From Bog-257 sp963834135 (GTDB taxonomy: Bacteria > Acidobacteriota > Terriglobia > Terriglobales > Acidobacteriaceae): a stretch of DNA of 64,000 nt. The notes under the pieces were generated by a model. The model was not told the origin of the DNA. It worked only from the letters and a program-made list of their open reading frames with translations, and searched no databases. This document shows positions 28,440 through 36,853 of this stretch, in pieces. The stretch covers positions 788,309 through 852,308 of the forward strand of contig CAWIAN010000010.1 of assembly GCA_963834135.1 (NCBI GenBank), in the 5' to 3' direction. Each line of letters begins with the position of its first letter. Position 1 is the first letter of the stretch. The position numbers and the translations under genes are program-made.

Positions 28440-30046
28440 ACACGCCCCATAACAACGGTGTCATCCTGAGCGGAGCGGGCGGGTCAGCGACCGCGCAGTC
28501 GAAGGCCTCCTATAGCCGCAAGGCAGCCGGGCGCCACACAAAAGCCCGGCGTCATACAAAATCCGGGTGCCCCGCACAAGCCGCTTTTGCTTGTGTGGGT
28601 ATTTTGACTTTCTTTCTCCTCTTCACAAGTCTGGCCTCGGCTCAACAGCCAGTCCCCTGGAACAAGGTCACAGCGCCGCCGTTGCCGGCGTTCACCCCTC
28701 CGGAACCAACGCGTATTCAGCTGGCAAACGGCATGGTGATCTTCCTCCAGCCCGATCACGAACTGCCTCTGATCAGCGCGACCGCTCGCATTCGCGGCGG
28801 CTCCGTTTATGAGCCGGCGAACAAAACCGGGCTCACCGATCTTTACGGCGATGTCTGGCGCACCGGCGGAACGAAGACGAAAACCGGCGACCAGATGGAC
28901 GACTTCCTGGAAGCGCGCGCCGCCAAGATCGAAACCGACAACCAGTCGGATTCGACCACCATCTCGCTCAACTGCCTGAAGGGCGATTTCGATGCCGTCT
29001 TCGACATGTACCTCGATCTGCTGCACAACCCGGAGTTCCGCGCCGACAAGCTGGAGCTCTCCAAGCGGCAGATGTACACCTCGATTTCGCGCCGTAACGA
29101 CAACGTCGATTCCATCGTGGCTCGCGAGAGCCGCATCATTGCCTACGGAAAAGACAACCCTTACGCGCGCGTTCCGGAGTACGCGACGATTGCGGCCGTA
29201 ACCCGGCAAGACCTGCTCAACTGGCATCAACAGTACGTCTATCCCAACAACATCATCTTCGGGATCACCGGCGATTTCGATCCCAAAGAAATGGAAACCA
29301 AGCTGCGCAAGGCGTTTGCGTCGTGGGCGAAAGGCCCTGCCGCCAAACGGCCTGACATCAAGTTCAGCGAGCCGAAACCTGGCCTGTATTCGGTCGACAA
29401 ATCGGACGTGAATCAGACGACGATCAGCATGCTCGATCTCGGCATCGAGCGCAATAATCCGGACTACTTCGCCGTAACCGTGATGAACGAGATCTTCGGC
29501 GGCGGCTTCTCCTCGCGGCTCTTCAACGATCTTCGTACCGGAAAAGGTCTGGCTTATTCGGTTGGAGGCGGAGTTGGTTACGGCTGGGATCGACCGGGGC
29601 TGACGGACATCGAGATGCAAACGAAAAGTGCCAGCACCGTCGAAGGCATCGACGGGATCAACGGCGAAATCGACGAGCTACTGAAGAGTCCCCCGACGGA
29701 CGAAGAGTTGAAACGTGCCAAGGACAACATCCTGAACTCCTTCATCTTCGAATTCGACACGCCAGAAAAAGTACTTCGCGAAAAAATGGCGTACGAGTTC
29801 TATCACTACCCGCTCGACTTCCTGGAGCGCTATCGCAGCCAGGTCGAGAAGGTAACGGCCGCCGATGTAGAGAGCGTCGCGCGCAAGTACGTTCACAAGA
29901 ATCAGATGTCGGTGCTGGTGGTGGGCAATGAGTCGGATTACGGCAAGCCGCTGAGCTCACTTGGGCCGGTGCAGAAGGTTGACATCTCGATTCCACCGCC
30001 CCCGGCAAGTTTGATGGGCGGTCAGGGACCAGGATCGGCGGAGTGA
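28436..30046 (+). CDS. M16-family partner protein lacking the zinc motif, with repeat-derived N-terminus
   Basis: 536 residues. The M16 fold is clear (IQLANGMVIFLQPDHELPLISATARIRGGSVYEPANKTGLTDLYGDVWRTGGT), but where HxxEH should be it reads DLYGD, so it is catalytically inactive, as in other M16 heterodimers. The start ATG overlaps the preceding stop (ATGA) and has an AAGGAG ribosome site. The first ~53 residues, however, are encoded by intergenic-type repeat sequence (VILSGAGGSATAQSKAS...). A normal signal peptide (VGILTFFLLFTSLASAQ) only begins near residue 54; a GTG at 28595 there is an alternative start without a good ribosome site. The mature protein should be periplasmic. Confidence 0.88.
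   Translation: MNTPHNNGVILSGAGGSATAQSKASYSRKAAGRHTKARRHTKSGCPAQAAFACVGILTFFLLFTSLASAQQPVPWNKVTAPPLPAFTPPEPTRIQLANGMVIFLQPDHELPLISATARIRGGSVYEPANKTGLTDLYGDVWRTGGTKTKTGDQMDDFLEARAAKIETDNQSDSTTISLNCLKGDFDAVFDMYLDLLHNPEFRADKLELSKRQMYTSISRRNDNVDSIVARESRIIAYGKDNPYARVPEYATIAAVTRQDLLNWHQQYVYPNNIIFGITGDFDPKEMETKLRKAFASWAKGPAAKRPDIKFSEPKPGLYSVDKSDVNQTTISMLDLGIERNNPDYFAVTVMNEIFGGGFSSRLFNDLRTGKGLAYSVGGGVGYGWDRPGLTDIEMQTKSASTVEGIDGINGEIDELLKSPPTDEELKRAKDNILNSFIFEFDTPEKVLREKMAYEFYHYPLDFLERYRSQVEKVTAADVESVARKYVHKNQMSVLVVGNESDYGKPLSSLGPVQKVDISIPPPPASLMGGQGPGSAE
28459..28600 (+). repeat. Dispersed ~60-bp repeat plus palindromes inside the 5' end of the M16 partner gene
   Basis: 28459-28512 matches the repeat seen at 12507 and 30571 (TGTCATCCTGAGCGGAG... 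GCAGTCGAAGGCCTC). It is followed by two small palindromes: GCCGGGC-GCCACACAAAA-GCCCGGC and CACAAGC-CGCTTT-TGCTTGTG. All of it is translated in the annotated frame. Confidence 0.65.
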
Positions 30047-30114
30047 CCGACAAGCTACTGCGGTTGTGGATCGCGGGTGGCGTACACTGCTGTGGGCGAA
30101 GGGAGGACCGGATC

Positions 30115-30567
30115 ATGCGATGCTGGAATAAGGTGCTTGTCGTTACGTCAGTGGCTTGCTTGCTGGTGAGTTTAGGCTGCACCAAGAAAGTTGACCCCGG
30201 CGGTACTTGGGCGGGCAACCTCGACGGCGTAAATGCCGATAAGCACGGAACAGCCAACATACAAGCCGTCCTCGAAGATACCCGCCACGGCGTCGACGGC
30301 ACCGTGACCTGGCACAACTCCACCGGACCGTGGGGACTTCTGGAGGGAGAATCGCTCGATGTGAGATCAGGCAAGATCTCCGGCAACCAGGTTTCCTTCC
30401 AGGCCGAGAAGCCTCTGCCCGGCGGAACAGTAAGTGCGAACTTCAAAGGCGACGTTGAAGGAAACACCATGAAGGGCACCGTCGACGTGACCATTGGCTC
30501 AGTGATGGGCGGCGATACGTACCTGGGCAACTTCGAGATAACCAGGAAGCAATCCGCCACGCCTTGA
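30115..30567 (+). CDS. Small putative lipoprotein of unknown function
   Basis: 150 residues from the ATG at 30115 (GGGAGG ribosome site; the frame opens at 30043, overlapping the M16 stop, but without a signal). The signal peptide VLVVTSVACLLVSLGC ends in a lipobox-like LVSLGC, so lipid attachment at that Cys is likely. The mature part is beta-rich and Gly-rich (GGTWAGNLDG, GVDGTVTWHNSTGP, TVSANFKGDVEGNTMKGTVDV), like small lipocalin or DUF-type beta-barrel domains. It may be co-transcribed with the M16 pair. Confidence 0.6.
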   Translation: MRCWNKVLVVTSVACLLVSLGCTKKVDPGGTWAGNLDGVNADKHGTANIQAVLEDTRHGVDGTVTWHNSTGPWGLLEGESLDVRSGKISGNQVSFQAEKPLPGGTVSANFKGDVEGNTMKGTVDVTIGSVMGGDTYLGNFEITRKQSATP

Positions 30568-30570
30568 GAT

Positions 30571-30629
30571 TGTCATCCTGAGCGGAGTGAGGACGCGCAG
30601 CCGAAGAACGCAGTCGAAGGACCTCTACC
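30571..30629 (+). repeat. ~60-bp dispersed repeat, intact copy
   Basis: TGTCATCCTGAGCGGAGTGA ... GCAGTCGAAGGACCTCTACC, immediately after the lipoprotein stop. It closely matches 12507-12565. Confidence 0.7.
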
Positions 30630-30689
30630 GTTTCCATTCTGTCGCTGGTTTATTCGTCACTTGTTTTGCAACCGCTGAAATATTTCGCG

Positions 30690-31412
30690 ATGTCTACTTC
30701 TCCCTTCTCTCAGCGCTTCCCTGCCGGTCAGAACCTGCTCATCGATGCGGATGACACGCTGTGGGAGAACAATATCTATTTCGAGCGCGCCATCGCCACC
30801 TTCATCTCGTTCCTGAATCATCATGAGTACACGCCCGACCAGGTTCGCGAGGTGCTCTACGAGGTAGAGCGCGAGAGTATCCGCCAGCACGGCTACGGCA
30901 TGCAGAGTTTTGCCCGCTCGCTGGTGAAGTGTTTTGAGCAGCTATCGGTGGAGCCGCTCACGCCCGCGCTGCACGACACCATTCGCGGCTTCGCGTATGC
31001 CATCGCCGAACACCCGATGGAACTACTGCCCGAAGTCCCCGAGACCCTCGCCGATCTCGCCCAGCGTCACCATCTTTTTTGCATGACCAAGGGCAACATT
31101 CTTGAGCAGACCGGTAAGTTCGAGCGCTCGGGACTGAAGCAACACTTCACGGCGATCGAAGTGGTTGCTGAGAAGGACGCGCCTACGTACGCGACTGTCG
31201 TTGAGAAGTACGGCCTCATCCGCGAGCAGACCTGGATGATCGGGAACAGTCCCAGCTCCGACATCAATCCGGCGCTCGAAGCGGGACTACACGCGGTCTT
31301 CGTCCCTCATCAAAACACATGGATGCTGGAGCGCGGCGAGGTCCGGCCGGAAGTTGGTGATGGACGATTGCTACAGGTCTCGAGCTTCGGACATCTACGC
31401 GATCTGTTTTAG
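30690..31412 (+). CDS. HAD-family hydrolase
   Basis: 240 residues from the ATG at 30690 (MSTSPFSQRFPAGQNLLIDADDTLW). HAD motif I is IDADDTLW (DxDxT), motif II the T in CMTKGN, motif III a Lys near the GLKQHFTAIEVVAEKDAPTY segment, and motif IV is WMIGNSPSSDINPAL (GNS..SD). The order and length fit a soluble phosphatase/dehalogenase with a helical cap (~30-110). The substrate is unknown. It sits just upstream of the hydrogenase locus (124-bp gap) but has no evident link to it. Confidence 0.85.
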   Translation: MSTSPFSQRFPAGQNLLIDADDTLWENNIYFERAIATFISFLNHHEYTPDQVREVLYEVERESIRQHGYGMQSFARSLVKCFEQLSVEPLTPALHDTIRGFAYAIAEHPMELLPEVPETLADLAQRHHLFCMTKGNILEQTGKFERSGLKQHFTAIEVVAEKDAPTYATVVEKYGLIREQTWMIGNSPSSDINPALEAGLHAVFVPHQNTWMLERGEVRPEVGDGRLLQVSSFGHLRDLF

Positions 31413-31536
31413 GCAAGCCGCTCTTCGCGATTCGCTTTTCCCTGTTCGCCCCATTCGAGCCGCCTGCCTTTCTTTTCTAGGCCACATCACAGAAATCCGC
31501 TAGAATACCAGCCGTTGCAGACCTCTGGGGGTATTG

Positions 31537-32586
31537 ATGGAGGAAAGCACGGTCAGTCAAGCGTCGACGACCGGCAGCGTCGCGACCATCAAAGAAATCG
31601 ACATTCTCTGGCTCACCGCCGGCTTGGGATGCGATGGGGAGACCATCGCTATGACCGGCGCAACCCAGCCCAGCATCGAACAACTGGTCATGGGTCTTCT
31701 GCCCTGGATTCCTAAAGTAAATTTCTACAATCCATTTCTGGCTTACGAGAACGGCAACGATTTCGTTAAACCTTTCCGCGATGCGGCAGACGGCAACTCG
31801 GGAAGGCCTTTCATTCTTGTTCTCGAGGGCTCAGTTCCCAACGAAAACAATAAGAGCGAAGGCTACTGGGCGACGTTCGGAACCGATGCAGCCACCGGTC
31901 AACCCATCACTACCTGCGATTGGATCGACCAACTCGCTCCCAAAGCGTGGGCAGTGGTTGCCGTCGGCACCTGCGCTACTTACGGTGGAATTCACGCGAT
32001 GGAAGGCAATCCCACCGGCTGCATGGGCCTGCCGGACTACCTGGGCTGGGACTGGAAGTCGCAAGCTGCAATTCCTATCGTCTGTGTCCCCGGTTGTCCG
32101 ACACAGCCCGACAACATCATGGAGACGCTCCTCTATCTGCTTTACATGGCGGCTGGGCGGTCGCCCATGATCCCGCTCGATGACGCTCTACGGCCAACGT
32201 GGCTGTTCGGCAGCACGCTGCACGAAGGCTGCGATCGCGGCGGCTACTACGAGCAAGCCCAATTTGCCGACCAGTACGGATCGCCACTGTGCATCGTGAA
32301 GCTTGGCTGCTGGGGTCCGGTGGTGCAATGCAATGTAGGAAAGCGGGGATGGATGGGCGGCATCGGCGGGTGCCCCAATGTGGGAGGTATCTGCATCGGC
32401 TGCACCATGCCTGGTTTCCCCGACAAATTTATGCCCTTCATGAATCAGCCACCCGGATCGCTGCTTTCCTCGCAGGCCGTGGAGACTTACGGACGAGCGA
32501 TTCATGCGCTACGCCGCTTCACCCAAGCATCTCTTAACAAGGAGCCCAGTTGGAGGAGCCGGCCGAAATCGCCGGCTCGTGACTGA
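31537..32586 (+). CDS. Orphan group 1h-type [NiFe]-hydrogenase small subunit (extra copy)
   Basis: 349 residues from the ATG at 31537 (GGGGG ribosome site). It is closely similar along its length to the small subunit at 35775, including TCATYGGIHAMEGNPTGCMG, VPGCPTQPDN, HEGCDRGGYYEQ, CIVKLGCWGPVVQCN and GGCPNVGGICIGCTMPGFPDKFMPFM, so the Cys/His ligands for three Fe-S clusters appear intact. At the proximal-cluster motif it has GLGCDGE, where the other copy has GLGCDGD. It has no large subunit of its own; a histidine kinase starts 29 bp downstream. The C-terminal tail (WRSRPKSPARD) is shorter than in the other copy and is encoded across a REP palindrome. No Tat signal is visible. It may be a second electron-transfer subunit or part of an H2-sensing device. 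Confidence 0.85.
   Translation: MEESTVSQASTTGSVATIKEIDILWLTAGLGCDGETIAMTGATQPSIEQLVMGLLPWIPKVNFYNPFLAYENGNDFVKPFRDAADGNSGRPFILVLEGSVPNENNKSEGYWATFGTDAATGQPITTCDWIDQLAPKAWAVVAVGTCATYGGIHAMEGNPTGCMGLPDYLGWDWKSQAAIPIVCVPGCPTQPDNIMETLLYLLYMAAGRSPMIPLDDALRPTWLFGSTLHEGCDRGGYYEQAQFADQYGSPLCIVKLGCWGPVVQCNVGKRGWMGGIGGCPNVGGICIGCTMPGFPDKFMPFMNQPPGSLLSSQAVETYGRAIHALRRFTQASLNKEPSWRSRPKSPARD
32556..32578. repeat. REP-like palindrome inside the 3' end of the orphan small-subunit gene
   Basis: GAGCCGGC (32556-32563) and GCCGGCTC (32571-32578), separated by CGAAATC. It forms the last codons of the gene and may also act as an intra-operon hairpin before the kinase. Confidence 0.55.
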
Positions 32587-32615
32587 CGGCGACGAAGCAC
32601 TGGGACGAATCTGGA

Positions 32616-34601
32616 ATGGAGGCGATCGACCAAATGAGCGGTAACGGTACGTCGAATGCCGAACCTTCCGGAGTCGAAGGGCCGCTCCTTACTCCCGAAG
32701 ATGCCACCGCAATTTTGGCCGAGCTGGCCAGCACATATTCCAAGGATGTTCCCGCCGCGCTGGGCGCGATCCATCAACTGTTCGAGCGGGTGTCTCACAA
32801 TGTGGGAGCCGAGGCGCAGCTTCCCAACCCGCAGGTGCAATACCGCGCCCTGGTCGAACAGCTTCCCGCCGTTGTCTTTATGGCCTACATGGATCGCGGG
32901 GTCGGCGAGGCTTACGTGAGCCCGCAGATCGAGGCTTCGCTCGGGTTTTCGCAGGCGGAATGGCTCGAAGATCCCGTCCTGTGGTATCGGCAAATCCACC
33001 CTGACGACAAAGACCGCTGGAGCGCCGAAGCCGCGGAGATGTTTCTCTCCGGCAAGCCATTGCGCTCCGCCTATCGGGTGATGGCTCGCGATGGTCGCGT
33101 CATCTGGTTTCACTGCGACGCCAAGATGATTCGTCGTCCGGACGGGCGTCCATGGTTTATTCAAGGTGTGGCATTCGACATCTCAGACCTGAAGCGGACC
33201 GAGGAGGAGTTACAGGAGGAACGGAATTTCGTCTCGACCATTCTCGACACGGTCGGAGCGCTGGTGCTGGTACTGGACCGCGAGGGAAAAATCGTTCGAT
33301 TGAATCCGGCGTGTGAGCAACTGACCGGCCGATCGTTCGAGGAGGCGCGAGGCAAACGGGCATGGGAGTTGTTCGTGGCTCCGGAGGACCGCGAGCAGTT
33401 CAGGGCAGCGTTCCAGCAGATCTGTGACACGGGCTCGCGCGCGCAATATGAGAGCAGCTGGATCGCCGGCGACGGCAGCCATCGCACCATCGCCTGGTCG
33501 GCCGCGGTTCTGCCGGCGGTTAAGCAAAACCCGATGTATGTGATTGCGTCGGGCATTGATGTCACGGGACAGAAACGGGCGCAGGCAAGGTTCCGCGGAC
33601 TGCTGGAAGCCGCACCCGATGCGGTTGTGGTTGTGAACCAGAGTGGAAGGATCGTCCTGGTGAATGCGCAAGTCGAAAAGCTGTTCGGCTATGGCCGCGA
33701 AGAGCTGCTGGGGGAAGACATTGAGAAGCTGGTGCCGCAGCGCGCGCGCGGAAACCATGCTGGTCACCGTAGAAAATTCTTCAGCGAGCCGCGGGTCCGG
33801 CCGATGGGCGCCGGGCTTGAGCTATATGCCTTACATAAAGACGGCCACGAATTTCCCGTGGAAATCAGTCTCAGTCCGCTGGAGACCGAAGAAGGAGTGC
33901 TGGTATCAAGCGCGATCCGCGATATCAGCGAGCGCAAACGACTGGAGCGAACTGTCCTCGATATCAGCGAGCGGGAGCAGCGCCGGATCGGACAGGACTT
34001 GCACGATGGATTGGGACAACATCTGACCGGCATCGCTTTCATGACCAAGGTGCAGGAACAAAAGCTGGCGGAGCGACAGATTCCCGAAGCGGCGGACGCG
34101 GCGAAGATTGTGCAGTTGGTCAATGATGCAATCCTGAAGGCGAAGGAGCTGGCACGCGGCCTTCAGCCGGTAGTTTCGGATTCGCGCGGGTTGATGTCGG
34201 CACTGCAACTCTATGCCGCAGAAGTAGCGGACCTGTTCGGGATCGCGTGCCGCTTTCAATGCGAGGCACCGGTGCTGATCGACAACACTCCCATGGCGAC
34301 GAACCTGTATCACATCGCGCAGGAAGCGGTGAACAACGCCATCAAGCACGGTCACGCCGAATGCATCACGATTCGTCTCTTTGCCGGCGAGCATCAGGCA
34401 ACATTGATGATCAGCGACGATGGCGTGGGAATCGAGCGGCCGGTGGCGCCACATTCCGGCATGGGGCTGCACATTATGAACTATCGAGCCGGAATGATCG
34501 GCGGCAACTTGGAGATAGGCCGGGATCGGCCGAAAGGTACTACCGTGACTTGCCGTTTTCCGCTGCTGGCCGCGGAACAGAGCGAGACCAACCGGGTTTG
34601 A
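32616..34601 (+). CDS. Soluble triple-PAS histidine kinase (HisKA_3/NarL type) in the hydrogenase locus
   Basis: 661 residues, no transmembrane helix. PAS1 ~70-195 (RALVEQLPAVVFMAYMDRG... ending FIQGVAFDISDLKR); PAS2 ~200-325 (FVSTILDTVGALVLVLDREGKIVRLNPAC... ending IASGIDVTGQKR); PAS3 ~330-450 (FRGLLEAAPDAVVVVNQSGRIVLVNAQVEKLFGY... ending AIRDISERKR). The phosphorylation helix is REQRRIGQDLHDGLGQHLTGIAF (His in QDLHDG), followed by a HATPase with QEAVNNAIKHGHA and DDGVGI, ending with GMGLHIMNYRAGMIGG. No Cys cluster or heme motif is obvious in the PAS domains. It starts 29 bp after the orphan small subunit and precedes a NarL-type regulator, its likely partner. The sensed cue is not known; redox or protein contact with the small subunit is possible. 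Confidence 0.88.
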   Translation: MEAIDQMSGNGTSNAEPSGVEGPLLTPEDATAILAELASTYSKDVPAALGAIHQLFERVSHNVGAEAQLPNPQVQYRALVEQLPAVVFMAYMDRGVGEAYVSPQIEASLGFSQAEWLEDPVLWYRQIHPDDKDRWSAEAAEMFLSGKPLRSAYRVMARDGRVIWFHCDAKMIRRPDGRPWFIQGVAFDISDLKRTEEELQEERNFVSTILDTVGALVLVLDREGKIVRLNPACEQLTGRSFEEARGKRAWELFVAPEDREQFRAAFQQICDTGSRAQYESSWIAGDGSHRTIAWSAAVLPAVKQNPMYVIASGIDVTGQKRAQARFRGLLEAAPDAVVVVNQSGRIVLVNAQVEKLFGYGREELLGEDIEKLVPQRARGNHAGHRRKFFSEPRVRPMGAGLELYALHKDGHEFPVEISLSPLETEEGVLVSSAIRDISERKRLERTVLDISEREQRRIGQDLHDGLGQHLTGIAFMTKVQEQKLAERQIPEAADAAKIVQLVNDAILKAKELARGLQPVVSDSRGLMSALQLYAAEVADLFGIACRFQCEAPVLIDNTPMATNLYHIAQEAVNNAIKHGHAECITIRLFAGEHQATLMISDDGVGIERPVAPHSGMGLHIMNYRAGMIGGNLEIGRDRPKGTTVTCRFPLLAAEQSETNRV

Positions 34602-34785
34602 AAGAGCACGGCCTTCGCAGGGAAAGCTCTTTGCGATCCCTGTGTCGTCGACATGGTTCAATGTAAACGAAGGTCTTATCGGCACCAGTAGACACGCGCC
34701 CTGAAGCAAGGCAGGGTAATCCGAGTTTTCAGCAGGCTGTGAAGACGCTCCCCTTCAAAGCAATTCGCTGTCAGAGGTGACGTCC

Positions 34786-35463
34786 ATGGACCAGAATGCT
34801 ACGGAAATCAAGAAAAGCCGGGTCTTCGTGGTTGACGATCATCCCATCGTGCGCCAGGGTCTGGCGATGCTGGTAAATCGAGAGCCGGACTTGACCGTGT
34901 GTGGCGACGCGGTCGACGCGCAGTCGGCGATGCAAGCGATGATCGCCTCCAAGCCAGACATTCTTGTCCTGGACATTTCTCTGAACGGCCCCGATGGCTT
35001 GGATCTGCTGAAGAGTGTCCGCAGCCGGTATCCGGATCTGCCGGTCCTCGTTCTCTCGATGCATGATGAATCAATCTATGCTGAGCGTGCGCTGCGGGCC
35101 GGCGCACAGGGCTACATCATGAAGCAGGAAGCCACCGACAAAGTGCTGGTGGCTTTGCGCCGCATTCTGTCGGACGAGATCTATGTTAGCGATCGCATTG
35201 CCAACCGCATGCTGCAGCACTACATCGGAAATTCCGCCGCGGGCAAGCCTTCTTCAATTGCCGATCTCACCGACCGCGAACTGGAAGTGTTTCGCCTGAT
35301 CGGCGAGGGCCATTCGACGCGCCAGATTGCAGCGGAACTGCATATCAGCGTCAAGACGGTGGAGTCGTATCAAGCCCATATCAAGGAGAAACTCTCGTTG
35401 CGCAGCGGCCGCGAACTGGTGCAGCATGCGATCCAGTGGGCGATTAACGAGAACACTGTCTGA
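34786..35463 (+). CDS. NarL/LuxR-type response regulator
   Basis: 225 residues from the ATG at 34786 (GAGGTGAC ribosome site). The receiver domain has VDDHPIVRQGL, phospho-acceptor Asp in LVLDISLNGPDG and the K in YIMKQEA. The LuxR-type HTH has LTDRELEVFRLIGEGHSTRQIAAELHISVKTVESYQAHIKEKL. It is the cognate partner expected for the HisKA_3 kinase upstream (184-bp gap). It ends 311 bp before the structural hydrogenase genes and likely regulates them, an inference from position. Confidence 0.9.
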   Translation: MDQNATEIKKSRVFVVDDHPIVRQGLAMLVNREPDLTVCGDAVDAQSAMQAMIASKPDILVLDISLNGPDGLDLLKSVRSRYPDLPVLVLSMHDESIYAERALRAGAQGYIMKQEATDKVLVALRRILSDEIYVSDRIANRMLQHYIGNSAAGKPSSIADLTDRELEVFRLIGEGHSTRQIAAELHISVKTVESYQAHIKEKLSLRSGRELVQHAIQWAINENTV

Positions 35464-35774
35464 AAACATCTGCTTTTTGCGGGAATGTGAGTAGCTCGTC
35501 GTGCGTTTCGTCCCATCGGGAAATCCCCTACCCTGTTCGTAGTGTTTCGTAGCACGGGAAAACTAGGCCGCTCCCGCTTGTTCATCTGTCGCGGATTCTT
35601 GATTCTATCTAGCAATATCTTTCCGCAAGAGTGCATTAGCACGATCTGCGGGTGCATCTCAACGAATGGTCTCTCTGGAGACCGCACTTGTGCCTTTGCC
35701 AGTTCAAAATGCGAAGGCGCATACGGTCGTGGACTGCCGGGTCGCGAGATCGCGGCATTCGAAAGGAGTCCGCT
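35464..35774 (+). promoter_or_regulatory. Leader/promoter region of the structural hydrogenase operon
   Basis: 311 bp without a gene between the response regulator and the small-subunit gene. It contains the near-palindrome TAGGGGATTTCCCGA (minus strand, 35517-35531) and, beside it, a direct repeat TTCGTAG (35536-35542 and 35546-35552), spaced 10 bp, i.e. one helical turn. These are candidate sites for the LuxR-type regulator. A very good ribosome site, AAAGGAG, lies 7 bp before the ATG at 35775. No convincing -35/-10 pair was identified. Confidence 0.35.
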
Positions 35775-36839
35775 ATGGCAGCGGAAACAGTTCCGCACGG
35801 TCGCGCTACGCAGAAAGCTCCGGCCGTCTCCGACGTACACATCCTTTGGATAACAGCCGGATTGGGCTGTGATGGAGATTCCGTCTCCATAACCGCAGCT
35901 ATGCAGCCTAGCATTGAAGATGTTTTGCTGGGAGCGATTCCGGGTCTGCCTAAGGTTCACCTGCACAATCCCGTGCTGGCTTACGAAGTTGGCGATGACT
36001 TCCTTAAATATTGGTACATGGCGGAAAAAGGCCAGCTGGATCCGTTTGTCCTTGTCGTAGAAGGTTCCATCCCAAACGAGAAGATTAAGAAAGAGGGATA
36101 CTGGGCCGCGCTCGGAACGGATCCCAACACCAACCAGCCGATCACGACAAACGAATGGATCGACCGGCTTGCCCCGAAGGCATTGGCCGTGGTGGCCTGC
36201 GGTACCTGCGCGACCTACGGCGGCATTCACGCGATGGAAGGCAATCCGACTGGCTGCATGGGTCTGGCGGATTATCTGGGATGGGGATGGCAGTCGAAGG
36301 CGGGCTTGCCCATCGTGAACGTTCCCGGCTGCCCGGTGCAGCCCGACAACTTTATGGAGACGCTCCTGTACCTGCTGTACCAGGTGGCGGGGCGAGCGCC
36401 CATGATTCCGCTGGACGATCAACTCAGACCCAAGTGGCTATTCGGAAGAACGGTGCACGAAGGTTGCGATCGCGCCGGCTATTACGAGCAGGGTGATTTC
36501 GCCGAGACCTACAGCTCCCCCAAGTGTATTGTGAAGCTGGGTTGCTGGGGCCCAGTGGTTAACTGCAACGTTCCGAAGCGTGGTTGGATGGCCGGAATCG
36601 GCGGCTGCCCCAATGTCGGCGGCATCTGTATCGGCTGCACCATGCCCGGCTTCCCTGACAAGTTCATGCCCTTTATGGACGAGCCGCCCGGTGCGACGGT
36701 CTCCTCCGGTTTGGTCGGCGCGTATGGCCGCGCCGTGACTGCGCTGCGCACTCTGACAAACAACAGCGTCAACAAAGAGCCCAAGTGGCGGCATCCGCGT
36801 GCTGAACTCACCACCGGCTACCACCCCAGAACTTACTGA
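35775..36839 (+). CDS. hhyS: Group 1h [NiFe]-hydrogenase small subunit
   Basis: 354 residues. The ATG at 35775 follows AAAGGAG; the frame opens at 35652 but that part is leader sequence. Fe-S ligands: proximal-cluster motif GLGCDGD, in which the usual second Cys of CxxC is acidic, as reported for actinobacterial-type oxygen-tolerant enzymes with an Asp ligand; GTCATYGG, TGCMG and VPGCPVQP; a distal His/Cys set (VHEGCDRAGYYEQ, CIVKLGC); and a medial set (NCNVPKRG, GGCPN, ICIGC). No Tat signal is seen, consistent with this group. It passes electrons from H2 oxidation to a quinone or partner. It is 14 bp upstream of the large subunit. Confidence 0.93.
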   Translation: MAAETVPHGRATQKAPAVSDVHILWITAGLGCDGDSVSITAAMQPSIEDVLLGAIPGLPKVHLHNPVLAYEVGDDFLKYWYMAEKGQLDPFVLVVEGSIPNEKIKKEGYWAALGTDPNTNQPITTNEWIDRLAPKALAVVACGTCATYGGIHAMEGNPTGCMGLADYLGWGWQSKAGLPIVNVPGCPVQPDNFMETLLYLLYQVAGRAPMIPLDDQLRPKWLFGRTVHEGCDRAGYYEQGDFAETYSSPKCIVKLGCWGPVVNCNVPKRGWMAGIGGCPNVGGICIGCTMPGFPDKFMPFMDEPPGATVSSGLVGAYGRAVTALRTLTNNSVNKEPKWRHPRAELTTGYHPRTY

Positions 36840-36853
36840 GAGGAGCCATTGTC

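Noticed and set aside
28484..29620. 378-residue minus-strand frame
   Set aside because: Antisense to the M16 partner gene, no domain; shadow.
34618..34642. CAGGGA/TCCCTG inverted repeat after the kinase gene
   Set aside because: Only 6-bp arms with a 13-base spacer and no T-run; too weak to call as a terminator.
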